DNA of 63,304 nt from Burkholderiales bacterium. Lineage in GTDB: Bacteria > Pseudomonadota > Gammaproteobacteria > Burkholderiales > Burkholderiaceae_C. The notes beneath the pieces were generated by a model. The model saw nothing but the letters and a program-made list of their open reading frames with translations, was not told the DNA's origin and did no database searches. Position 1 is the stretch's first letter, and every line of letters begins with the position of its first letter. The stretch spans positions 1 through 63,304 of the forward strand of contig CANFIH010000004.1 of NCBI GenBank assembly GCA_947446855.1, in the 5' to 3' direction. A program made the position numbers and the translations under genes. Shown piece by piece: positions 1 to 8,368 of this stretch.

Positions 1-2
1 CG

Positions 3-113
3 CTGCAGGAGGCCTATTACCTCATCGCCCCCGAAGGCACCCGCACGCGCCATGCCAGCAAGGTGTTCAAGGAATGGCTGCTGCGGGAGATGGCGGTGTT
101 TGCCGAGCGTTAG
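3..113 (+). CDS. LysR-family transcriptional regulator, C-terminal fragment
   Basis: The last 36 codons of a gene that begins before the window. The peptide reads YYLIAPEGTRTRHASKVFKE and ends WLLREMAVFAER. A Tyr-Tyr-Leu followed by a basic stretch and a phenylalanine-tryptophan-leucine ending is typical of the substrate-binding domain end of GcvA-type LysR regulators. Its DNA-binding half and target are outside the window. The 259 bases that follow, up to the secreted repeat protein, are AT-rich and probably hold the promoter of the type I secretion genes; I could not fix a -35/-10 pair there. Confidence 0.65.
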   Translation: MQEAYYLIAPEGTRTRHASKVFKEWLLREMAVFAER

Positions 114-372
114 ACCTAATTCATAAAAATGCATTTGCATTTTTTTTCAAATTTCAAATGACTCGTGGGCAATATGTCACGGTTTTAGGGTTAATTTGTC
201 TGAAAAGCCATTAGCCCCTGCATCTGAATATGGCTGGCTGGTATCATTGTTGCTAGGGATTGAGGGGAGAGCTTGTGCCTTTCAACACTCGCTTTCGAGC
301 GTGTAATGTGAGCATATGCGTGACGTTGTGTCGATAACGTCCGCGAAGAATACAAATTTTGGGAACGGTTTC

Positions 373-3300
373 ATGAACAATACAAAACGTTTGCGCACCA
401 AAGGCAGTTCTCCTGTCGTAGGACGAATCAAAGCCATGTTTGGGCCACTCAATGCACCATCCGCATTGGGATTGGTGTTTGTGCTTTCCATGGTTCAAGA
501 ACTGTCCCAAGCGGCCGAGCTCGATGAGGTTGCTGCTCTCCCTGAGCAAGCCGATTTACAGCAAATCGTAGCAACCATTCAGGATTCCTACCCCGAGATT
601 TCTACCCAACTTTTTCCAGACTCGCCGACTGATGTGGCCTTTGATGCAGGGGCTGTTGCCGCCGAGCTGGCGGAGCTGCAAGCCTCTGGTTACCTAAGCC
701 AGGCCGAAGCCCAATCGCTGGTCGATACGCTGAATGCCATGGATGCGGGATCGGCCTGGGCTGTCGATAGCGCTGAAGACATTCAACTGGCACAAGCTGC
801 TCCCGATGTTGCCAATGCGGTTGAAGGCCAGGCTGGTGTCAGTGGTGCGGCCGCCACGGCAGTGCCCGCTGCTGAAGGTACTGCGGCCGCGCCGATTGGT
901 GTGGGTGCTGCGGCAGTTGGTGCTGCGGCATTGCCTCCTGGAGTGTTGGCTGCAGGTGGGTTGTTGGGCGCGATGGCGCTGGGTGGAGGAGGTGGCGGTG
1001 GCGGTGCTGTTGTGCCTCCGATTGTTGCGAAGGCTCCTGGTGCATCCGGAACCGTGTCCGATGGATACGTTAAGTTCGCAAAGATTTACGTCGACAGCAA
1101 CGGCAACGGAATTGCAGATGCCTCAGAAGACACCGGTAAGACAACCGATGCCACCGGCAAGTTCCAACTCGACGTCGGCGTGAGTGGCCCGATCATCGCA
1201 GTAGGCGGTACAAATATTGACACGGGACTGGCCAATACCTTGGTGCTAAAGGCTGCGGCCGGATCCACTATGGTCACACCATTGACCACGCTGGTGCAAG
1301 CCTACATTCAAGCCAACTCTACCGGTGGCAAGACGATCACCTTGGCGCAAGCCAATGCAGCGGTTGTAAATGCCCTTGGTTTTACAGCTGGCACAGACCT
1401 CGCAACATACGACTCCCTGGCTGCCCTAAAGGCAAATCCTTCTGATGCGAATGCATTGGCAGTCCAGCAGGCCGCGTCAGAAATTGCAACGATCATTACC
1501 CTGGCGGCTTCGAACCCTCTGGGTGCGTCCACAGATGGATTGGCCGCGGCCAACGTGGTCATTGGTAACCTGGTCTCTGTCATCGACTCAGCTGCCACAG
1601 GCAACACTGTTGTAGATCTAACCAACACAGTCACAATTGCCACCGTGCTGGATCGCGCAACCGATGTGACCGTTGCCACAGTGGTTGCTGCAACCACGAG
1701 TATTGATACCGCGACGACTCTTGAGGGTGTTTCCTCGGCGCAGCTGGTGTCTGTTGCAACCACCGTTTCCGGTACATCTACACTGGTACTTACCGCGTCG
1801 ACGGAAACCACTTCCATTGATGGAGTGATTGCTGCCGGTAATGTCGATCACAACATTACAACCCTTGATCTGGTCGACAACGCGACCGTCATCACCGACG
1901 CCCAGGCCTCCTCGCTGGTTCTGGAAGGCATCCATTTCGCAAGCAATGACGCAGGCGTTGCCGTGCAAGCCGTCGGCACGCACCTCACTACCAGCCTGTC
2001 CGACCTGCAAAAGCTGGGTGTGGACGTGGTCAATGTGGGCGTCACCTCAGGCGAATTTGTCATCGCTGCCGGAACCGGCGCGATTGACTTTGCCCATCTG
2101 CCCACGGTAGTCGCTGGTCCCGCAGTGCAGGTCGGCCTGGCCGCGACGGGCGCAACATTCGCGGGCCTGACGCCTACCCAAATAACTGCCGAAGCAGCCT
2201 TGCTACACACGGCGGGCTTTGACAATATTACTGCTGCAGACGGCACACTGGCAGTCGACTCGGCGCTGATTCAAGAACTTCATGCTGGCGGCTTGTCCTT
2301 TGTTACCGGCGTGGCTGTTGGCGCAGAAGGCTCTGCAATCGGCAATGTAGTCAGTGCGATTGATCAACAGATTTACACCCACAACCTTGATGTGCTCGAC
2401 TTGGTCAGCAACGCGGTCACCATCACCGACGCACAAGCATCGTCCTTGATCTCAGCAGGCATCCATTTCGCAGCTGACGACACCGCTGTTGCCGTGCAAG
2501 CTGTAGGCACCCACCTGACCACCAGCCTGTCCAGCCTGCAAGCGCTGGGTGTGGACGTGGTCAATGTGGGCGTCACCTCAGGCGAATTTGTTATCGGTGC
2601 CGGAACCGGCGCAATTGACTTTGCCCATCTGCCCACGGTAGTCGCTGCTCCCGCAGTGCAGGTCGGCCTGGCCGCGACGAGCGCAACATTCGCGGGCCTG
2701 ACGCCTACGCAAATAACTGCCGAAGCAGCCTTGCTGCACACGGCGGGCTTTGACAATATTACTGCTGCAGACAGCACACTGGCAGTCGACTCGGCGCTGA
2801 TTCAAGAACTTCATGCTGGCGGCATGTCCTTTGTTACCGGCGTGGCTGTTGGCGCAGAAGGCTCTGCAATCGGCAATGTAGTCAGTGCGATTGATCAACA
2901 GATTTACACCCACAACCTTGATGTGCTCGACTTGGTCAGCAACACAGCTGACATCACCGACGCACAAGCATCGTCCTTGATCTCTGCCGGTATCCATTTC
3001 GCAGCCGATGACACCGGCGTTGCCGTGCATGCGGTGGGCACCCATTTGACGACCAGCCTGCACGACCTGCAAGCCCTGGGTGTGGACTTGGTGCACACCG
3101 ACCACACTACCAATGTCTCCAACACGGTGGTGCTGGATATGGGTACTGGCGCCTTTGCTGGCTCGACACTGCCGGTGTTTGACACAGCCGACCACGTTCA
3201 ACTGAACGTCCTCGACACCCAGTTGAGCAGCCTCGAAACCCTGATCACTGCCAATGCCAACGCGGCCAATATCGACGTCTTGTCTGTGGTGTTGAACGAC

Positions 3301-3957
3301 TCCATCGGCACTGAACTCGGTGGCCTGGGCGTGCTCGACCCATCCCTGCATGGCCATGGTTTGTCGGTGGAGTTGAATGTTGCTTTTGCAAGCAGCGCAG
3401 TTACGCTGGGCATGGTCCTCGAGGCAGCGGACGGTATTGCCGATCCGCTGGCACTGTTGCATGGTCAGACCCTGGCAGACGCTTTGGTTGCCGCCGGCAT
3501 CAGCGACATCAAGATCGACCACATCACCAGCTTCGAAGTGTCTGACACCGATCTGAAGCCTCTGATGGACGCCGGCCTGATCAACGCAGAAGCAGGCGCC
3601 AATATCACGGTGGACCACGCTGGTGTGGGCACTCTGGACGTCACTCTGGCGCAACTGGCCGGCATTGGTGCCGACCATGTGGTTCAAACCGGTGGTGTAA
3701 GCCTTGCGGTCGACGCCGGTGTCACCTTCACGGGTCTGACAGGTCTGGAAACCGAGCTGAACAAACTGCTCACCAAGTTCGAAGATCCAATCACCGGCAT
3801 CGTCAACAAGCAACTGTTTGTAGATGCCAACACGGTCGATCTGCATGTGGCAGGCACATTGGCTAGCGGTGAAGTGCTCAGCACTGCACTGGCTGCTCAA
3901 CTCACCCTGCTGGGTATCGACCATGTTCTCGATGACCACGGAAACACTCTGAAGTAA
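373..3957 (+). CDS. Large secreted repeat protein, probable type I secretion substrate
   Basis: A 1194-residue acidic, alanine/valine/threonine-rich protein directly upstream of a complete type I exporter, which makes it the likely cargo. An N-terminal hydrophobic stretch (about residues 31-47, ALGLVFVLSMVQEL) is followed by an Ala-rich region and an eight-glycine run near residue 205, a layout seen in BapA/LapA-like adhesins. Residues about 215-320 (GYVKFAKIYVDSNGNGIADA) look like a carboxypeptidase-regulatory-like beta fold with an EF-hand-like Asp/Asn loop. Residues about 493-907 contain 177-residue tandem repeats. No GGxGxDxUx RTX nonapeptides were found, so calcium-driven RTX folding is not indicated. 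I chose ATG 373 because codons 316-372 do not look coding; ATG 316 in the same frame is the alternative (1213 aa). Role as adhesin or S-layer-like surface protein is inference. Confidence 0.8.
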   Translation: MNNTKRLRTKGSSPVVGRIKAMFGPLNAPSALGLVFVLSMVQELSQAAELDEVAALPEQADLQQIVATIQDSYPEISTQLFPDSPTDVAFDAGAVAAELAELQASGYLSQAEAQSLVDTLNAMDAGSAWAVDSAEDIQLAQAAPDVANAVEGQAGVSGAAATAVPAAEGTAAAPIGVGAAAVGAAALPPGVLAAGGLLGAMALGGGGGGGGAVVPPIVAKAPGASGTVSDGYVKFAKIYVDSNGNGIADASEDTGKTTDATGKFQLDVGVSGPIIAVGGTNIDTGLANTLVLKAAAGSTMVTPLTTLVQAYIQANSTGGKTITLAQANAAVVNALGFTAGTDLATYDSLAALKANPSDANALAVQQAASEIATIITLAASNPLGASTDGLAAANVVIGNLVSVIDSAATGNTVVDLTNTVTIATVLDRATDVTVATVVAATTSIDTATTLEGVSSAQLVSVATTVSGTSTLVLTASTETTSIDGVIAAGNVDHNITTLDLVDNATVITDAQASSLVLEGIHFASNDAGVAVQAVGTHLTTSLSDLQKLGVDVVNVGVTSGEFVIAAGTGAIDFAHLPTVVAGPAVQVGLAATGATFAGLTPTQITAEAALLHTAGFDNITAADGTLAVDSALIQELHAGGLSFVTGVAVGAEGSAIGNVVSAIDQQIYTHNLDVLDLVSNAVTITDAQASSLISAGIHFAADDTAVAVQAVGTHLTTSLSSLQALGVDVVNVGVTSGEFVIGAGTGAIDFAHLPTVVAAPAVQVGLAATSATFAGLTPTQITAEAALLHTAGFDNITAADSTLAVDSALIQELHAGGMSFVTGVAVGAEGSAIGNVVSAIDQQIYTHNLDVLDLVSNTADITDAQASSLISAGIHFAADDTGVAVHAVGTHLTTSLHDLQALGVDLVHTDHTTNVSNTVVLDMGTGAFAGSTLPVFDTADHVQLNVLDTQLSSLETLITANANAANIDVLSVVLNDSIGTELGGLGVLDPSLHGHGLSVELNVAFASSAVTLGMVLEAADGIADPLALLHGQTLADALVAAGISDIKIDHITSFEVSDTDLKPLMDAGLINAEAGANITVDHAGVGTLDVTLAQLAGIGADHVVQTGGVSLAVDAGVTFTGLTGLETELNKLLTKFEDPITGIVNKQLFVDANTVDLHVAGTLASGEVLSTALAAQLTLLGIDHVLDDHGNTLK
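1850..3093 (+). repeat. 531-bp in-frame tandem repeat (two full copies and a partial third)
   Basis: The motif GIHFA occurs at 1927, 2458 and 2989, exactly 531 bases apart (177 codons). Copies span about 1850-2380, 2381-2911 and a partial 2912-3093. Copies one and two are nearly identical in DNA over long stretches, including silent positions, which points to recent duplication or gene conversion. Each unit carries TDAQASS, AVGTHLTTSL and GLTPTQITAEAALLHTAGF. Confidence 0.9.
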
Positions 3958-3966
3958 TCGGAATAC

Positions 3967-5712
3967 ATGCTGCGTAAGGCGCTAGGAGTCCCCACCAACA
4001 CCCAAGTGGGGCAGAAGAATCCTCTGCGAGAGGTTCTGCACGAGTGCAAAAAGGCATTCTGGCTTACTGGCATTCTTACGTTCGTGGTGGAGGTGCTCTC
4101 CATCAGCCCGATCATGTACATGATGAACATGTACGACCGGGTCATGTCCAGCCGCAGCGGCGTCACCCTGGTGTCGCTCACGGTGCTTATCCTGGGCTTG
4201 TATGTGTTCTGGTCGGCGCTGGAGTGGTTGCGCACCCGCCTCATGGTGCGCATCTCCATGCGGGTGGATTGGGACTTGGCCTCTGCCACGTTTGACGCCG
4301 CCTTTCGCCGCTACGCCGGGCGCAAGAAGGTAGACGTGCACCAGGTGCTGGGCGACCTGCTGCAGGTGCGCCAGTTCCTCACCGGGCAATCCATTCTGGC
4401 GCTGATGAGCGCACCGTTTGCCGTCATGTTCATCATCATCGGTGCGCTGTTTCACCCCTACCTGGCCATCTTCATTCTGGTGGCCTCGGTGCTCTTGCTC
4501 GTGGTCAGCTACATGACGCAACGCGTCACCACGCCCTTGCTGCGCGAGGCCAACGACGCCAAGGCCGACTCCAACCGCATCGCCGCGCAAAGCCTGCAGC
4601 ACGCCGAGAGCGCGCTGGCTCTGGGCATGCACACCCACATGCGCCGGCGCTGGTACCAGCGCCACCAAGGCTACCTGGGCATGCAGGCCCACGCCAGTGA
4701 AGCCGCCGGCGTGATGGGTGGCGCCAGCGGTTTTTTGCAAAAGGCATTTCCGTCTTTGCAAATGGCGCTGGCCATTTATCTGGCCATTGACGGGCTCATC
4801 ACCGGCGGCATGGTCATGGCAGCCACCTTCCTCATCTCCAAGGCCGTGGCTCCCATCCAAAAACTGCTGGGCAGCTGGGGCGAAATCACCACCACCCGCC
4901 AATCGTTCGAGCGGCTTGAAAAGCTCCTGATTGAAGACGACGTGCACCAAGACCGCCTCTTGATGCCCGCCCCCAAAGGCCGCCTGCTCGTCGAGCACGT
5001 GGTGGCCGTTCCTGCGGGTGCCAAAAAGCCCGTCATCGACGGCGTCAACTTCTCCATGATGCCCGGCGAAGTCACCGCCATCGTCGGCCCCAGCGCTGCC
5101 GGCAAGTCCTCTTTGGTGCGCCTGCTGGTGGGCATCTGGGCGCCAGCAGCGGGCTCGGTGCGGCTGGACGGCGTCAGCGTGTCCGACTGGATTCGTGACG
5201 ACCTGGGCTCCCAAATCGGCTACGTGCCGCAAGACATCGCCTTCTTCGAAGGCTCGGTGTCTGACAACATCGCCCGCCTGGGCGATGTGGATGCCGACAA
5301 AGTCGTCATGGCTGCCAAGCTCGCCGGCATGCACGACACCATCCTCTCCTTCCCCAGCGGGTACGAAACCCAGCTCGGCGAAAACGGCCATGCCCTCACC
5401 GGCGGCCAGCGCCAGCGCATGGCCATTGCCCGCGCCCTCTACGGCACACCCAAGTACATCGTCATGGACGAGCCCAACGCCGCGCTCGATGACGCCAGCG
5501 AGCGCCAGCTCATGGTCCTCATCCGCGCGCTCAAAAACAGCGGCGCCTCCGTGCTCTTCACCACCCATCGCCCCAATTTGATTTCTGCCGCTGACAACCT
5601 GCTCGTGCTCTCCAACGGCAAACAAGTCGCCTATGGCCCGGTTGCGGCCATGCTGGCCAGCGTGCGCCAGGATGCACCCCCAGCCGCCCCGCCACAGGCC
5701 CTTGCAGCATGA
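3967..5712 (+). CDS. Type I secretion system permease/ATPase (PrtD-like ABC exporter)
   Basis: A 581-residue inner-membrane ABC half-transporter that should power export of the upstream repeat protein in one step across both membranes. The first 300 residues hold hydrophobic segments (for example FAVMFIIIGALFHPYLAIFI) of the ABC exporter membrane domain. The C-terminal ATPase shows a Walker A motif GPSAAGKSS near residue 373, the signature LTGGQRQRMAIARAL near 476, Walker B YIVMDEPNAALD near 496 and the switch histidine in TTHRP near 531. There is no C39 peptidase domain, so cargo is not cleaved at a double-glycine leader by this protein. It begins 9 bases after the cargo gene and overlaps the next gene by 4 bases (ATGA), indicating one operon. 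Confidence 0.95.
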   Translation: MLRKALGVPTNTQVGQKNPLREVLHECKKAFWLTGILTFVVEVLSISPIMYMMNMYDRVMSSRSGVTLVSLTVLILGLYVFWSALEWLRTRLMVRISMRVDWDLASATFDAAFRRYAGRKKVDVHQVLGDLLQVRQFLTGQSILALMSAPFAVMFIIIGALFHPYLAIFILVASVLLLVVSYMTQRVTTPLLREANDAKADSNRIAAQSLQHAESALALGMHTHMRRRWYQRHQGYLGMQAHASEAAGVMGGASGFLQKAFPSLQMALAIYLAIDGLITGGMVMAATFLISKAVAPIQKLLGSWGEITTTRQSFERLEKLLIEDDVHQDRLLMPAPKGRLLVEHVVAVPAGAKKPVIDGVNFSMMPGEVTAIVGPSAAGKSSLVRLLVGIWAPAAGSVRLDGVSVSDWIRDDLGSQIGYVPQDIAFFEGSVSDNIARLGDVDADKVVMAAKLAGMHDTILSFPSGYETQLGENGHALTGGQRQRMAIARALYGTPKYIVMDEPNAALDDASERQLMVLIRALKNSGASVLFTTHRPNLISAADNLLVLSNGKQVAYGPVAAMLASVRQDAPPAAPPQALAA

Positions 5713-7097
5713 GCCAGCAAGCCAAATCCCCATCCCGCTGGTACGCCGGCTGGCTGGACGCCCTCAACCCCTACGACCCCGAAAAGCTCGAGCGCGACGG
5801 CGTCAAGCCCATCCGCATTGAAGAGTCCGACAGCAAGCGCACCCTCACCATCATCGTGCTGGTGGCCTTTGCCCTGTTTCTGGCCTGGGCCCTGCTGGCG
5901 CCGCTGGATGCCGGTGTCAGCATGACAGGCAACGTCGTCGTCATGGGCAACCGCAAAGCCGTGCAGCACCCCGCCGGTGGCGTGGTCACCGAGCTGCTGG
6001 TGCGTGAGGGCGACACCGTCAAACAAGGCGACGTGCTGCTCAAGGTCAACCCCCTCACCACCGAAGCCAACCTCTCCGGTGCCGAGATTGACTACGTCAA
6101 CGCACTCGCCATCGAATCCCGCCTGCAAGCCGAGCGCGAAGGCGCTGGCGGCATCAACTGGGTGGCCGAGCTGCAAGCCTTTAAAAACGACGCCCGCGTG
6201 ACCGACGCCAAGGCCCTGCAAACCAAACTCTTCCAGTCCCGCAAAAACGAGTTTGGCGACCAGCAGCGCATTTACCAGGAGCAACTCGTCGGCCTGCAAG
6301 CCCAGCTGCGCGAACTGCAAAGCGTGGTCGCCCTGCGCAAAGAGCAACTCGCCGTCATCAGCGAAGAAGCCCTCAGCAACCGCGACCTCGCCACCCAAGG
6401 CTTCATCCCCCGCAGCCGCGCCAACGAAGTCGAGCGCAGCCGCTCCGAGATGCTGTCCAACCTCTCGAATGTCACCGCCGAGATCGCCAAAACCCAGTCC
6501 GCCATCACCGGTGTGCGCCTGCAGATGACGCAGCACAGCTCCAACTTCCGCAAAGAGGCCGACACCCAACTCGCCGATGTGCAAAAAAACCGCAAGGCCG
6601 GCAAAAGCAAAGTTGATGCATTGCAGTTTGACCTCAGCCTGAGCGAAATCCGCGCCCCGGTGGCCGGCAGCGTGGTCGGCCTCAAGGTCAACACCGTGGG
6701 CGGCGTCATCCAAAGCGGCATGGTGCTGATGGAAATCGTGCCCAAAGACGGCCGCCTGATCGTCGAAGCCCAAATCCCCACCACCTCCATTGACAAAGTC
6801 CACGTCGGCCTGCAGGCCGACATGCGCTTTAGCGCCTTCAACGTCAACACCACCCCCGTCATCTCCGGGCGCATCACCCTGGTGGGGGCCGACAAAATTA
6901 CCGGCACCAACCCCCAGCAGGGCGAGTTTTATCTGGCCCAGGTGGAAACCACCGAAGAAGGCCTCAAACAACTGGGCGACAAAGTCGTGCAACCCGGCAT
7001 GCCGGTTGAAGTCATTGTCAAAACCGGCGAACGCAGCTTCTTCAGCTACATGGTCAAGCCCCTGTCTGACAGGTTTGCCCGCTCATTTAAAGATTAG
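5709..7097 (+). CDS. HlyD-family periplasmic adaptor of the type I secretion system
   Basis: A 462-residue membrane-fusion protein linking the ABC exporter to the outer-membrane channel. A single transmembrane helix lies near residues 45-65 (LTIIVLVAFALFLAWALLAP). It is followed by the half-lipoyl motif around GGVVTELLVREGDTVKQGDV, a long coiled-coil hairpin (about residues 120-290, rich in Gln, Glu, Leu and Arg), the second lipoyl half near EIRAPVAGSVVGL, and a beta-barrel domain. Length and order match the PrtE/HlyD secretion family. It overlaps the ABC gene by 4 bases and lies 11 bases before the TolC-like gene, so the three are probably cotranscribed. Confidence 0.95.
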   Translation: MSQQAKSPSRWYAGWLDALNPYDPEKLERDGVKPIRIEESDSKRTLTIIVLVAFALFLAWALLAPLDAGVSMTGNVVVMGNRKAVQHPAGGVVTELLVREGDTVKQGDVLLKVNPLTTEANLSGAEIDYVNALAIESRLQAEREGAGGINWVAELQAFKNDARVTDAKALQTKLFQSRKNEFGDQQRIYQEQLVGLQAQLRELQSVVALRKEQLAVISEEALSNRDLATQGFIPRSRANEVERSRSEMLSNLSNVTAEIAKTQSAITGVRLQMTQHSSNFRKEADTQLADVQKNRKAGKSKVDALQFDLSLSEIRAPVAGSVVGLKVNTVGGVIQSGMVLMEIVPKDGRLIVEAQIPTTSIDKVHVGLQADMRFSAFNVNTTPVISGRITLVGADKITGTNPQQGEFYLAQVETTEEGLKQLGDKVVQPGMPVEVIVKTGERSFFSYMVKPLSDRFARSFKD

Positions 7098-7108
7098 GTC
7101 CCCCCACC

Positions 7109-8356
7109 GTGCTACCCACATACCGTCGCCTCCTTTCCTGCCTGCTGTTCGCACCTGCGCTGCACGCTGCCCACGCCGGCCCGCTGAGCGATGCCTACAC
7201 CCAGGCCCGTGGTTTTGATGCCCTGTTTCAGCAAGCCGGCCCCGAGATGGACTCCGGCAAAGCCGCCTCACAGGCCGCTGGTGCTGCCTACTACCCACAG
7301 TTTCAGGCCAGCTACAGCCGCCTGGAGACCGAGGCCAACCCCCGCCAGACCTACACCATCACCCAGCCGCTGATCAGCGTAGACCGCTACGCCACCCTGC
7401 AAGAAGCCACCCCGCGCGAGACATTGGCCACCGCCAGCTACCAAGTGCGCGAGCAAGACCTCAGTCAACGCCTGCTCAAAGCCGTGTCTGAACTCTTGCG
7501 CACCACCGAAAGCCAGCGCCTGAGCAAAGCCAAAATCACCGCGCTGGAGAACCAGGCCCTCTCCGCCCAAAAATCGTTTGCCGCAGGCGTGGGCACCATC
7601 ACCGACCAGCGCGACGCCCAAGTCCGCCTGGACCAGGCCCGTGCCGAAGCCCTGATGGTGGACGCCCAAATCGACGCCGCCCAGCGCCAATACACCAGCA
7701 TCACCGGCCAACCTATAAACGCCGCCATGCAAAGCCTGCCGCGCGCCGCACGCACCGTGCCCCTGCTGGCCGTGGACGACTACATCCGCACCGGCACCCA
7801 AAGCAACCCGCAGCTCATAGCCGCCCAGCAAAACCAGCGCCTGGCAGACCTGGCCGTCACCCGCAGCAACGGCGCCCTGTGGCCCACGCTGTCTGCCGTG
7901 TACACCGACAGCACCACCAACAACGTCAACGTCAACTACACCGGCCTTGCCCTCAGCCTGCCCCTGCAGGCCAGCAGCATTTATCAGGTGCGCGGTGCCG
8001 TTGCCAACGCCAGCAAGCAAGAGCAACAAACCCGCGAGACCGAGCAACGCACCCGCCTCGAAGTGCAGCGCCTGTGGGCCCTGGTGAACGCCGGCCGTGC
8101 CGAAATCGCCATCCGCATGGAATCCATCCGCTCTGCCGCCCTCAGTGTGGAAGCCAATGACAAAAGCTTCAAAGGCGGCGTGCGCTCGCAAATCGACGTG
8201 CTCAACAGCATCCAAACCTACTACCAGGTGCAGCAGGAATACGTGAACGCCGTGCTCTCGCTCAGCGACAACTACCTCAACCTGTTGCTCCAGGCCGCCA
8301 CCCCCACCAGCGAAGCCGTGGTGCAAGTGCAAACCGTGCTGTTCCCCGGCCTATAG
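7109..8356 (+). CDS. TolC-family outer-membrane channel protein
   Basis: A 415-residue outer-membrane efflux protein that should complete the type I secretion conduit. It starts with GTG and has a short signal peptide (RRLLSCLLFAPALHAAHA, cleavage expected after AHA). Two repeated helical halves are visible: SFAAGVGTITDQRDAQVRLD in the first and SFKGGVRSQIDVLNSIQTYY in the second, the paired motifs of TolC helices. It is slightly shorter than E. coli TolC. Its position directly behind the ABC and HlyD genes says it serves this exporter rather than a general efflux pump. Confidence 0.93.
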   Translation: MLPTYRRLLSCLLFAPALHAAHAGPLSDAYTQARGFDALFQQAGPEMDSGKAASQAAGAAYYPQFQASYSRLETEANPRQTYTITQPLISVDRYATLQEATPRETLATASYQVREQDLSQRLLKAVSELLRTTESQRLSKAKITALENQALSAQKSFAAGVGTITDQRDAQVRLDQARAEALMVDAQIDAAQRQYTSITGQPINAAMQSLPRAARTVPLLAVDDYIRTGTQSNPQLIAAQQNQRLADLAVTRSNGALWPTLSAVYTDSTTNNVNVNYTGLALSLPLQASSIYQVRGAVANASKQEQQTRETEQRTRLEVQRLWALVNAGRAEIAIRMESIRSAALSVEANDKSFKGGVRSQIDVLNSIQTYYQVQQEYVNAVLSLSDNYLNLLLQAATPTSEAVVQVQTVLFPGL

Positions 8357-8368
8357 CCCACACACGCC

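Noticed and set aside
2578-3939. A 453-codon minus-strand frame opposite the secreted repeat protein
   Set aside because: It mirrors the repeats, is His/Gln-rich and lacks a ribosome site; the plus frame continues open well beyond both ends.
373-3957. RTX adhesin with calcium-binding nonapeptides
   Set aside because: No GGxGxDxUx repeats exist in the sequence; secretion by the adjacent exporter is inferred from position only.
3982-5733. A 583-codon minus-strand frame opposite the ABC exporter gene
   Set aside because: The exporter has every ABC motif on the plus strand; the antisense product is Gly/His-rich and motif-free.
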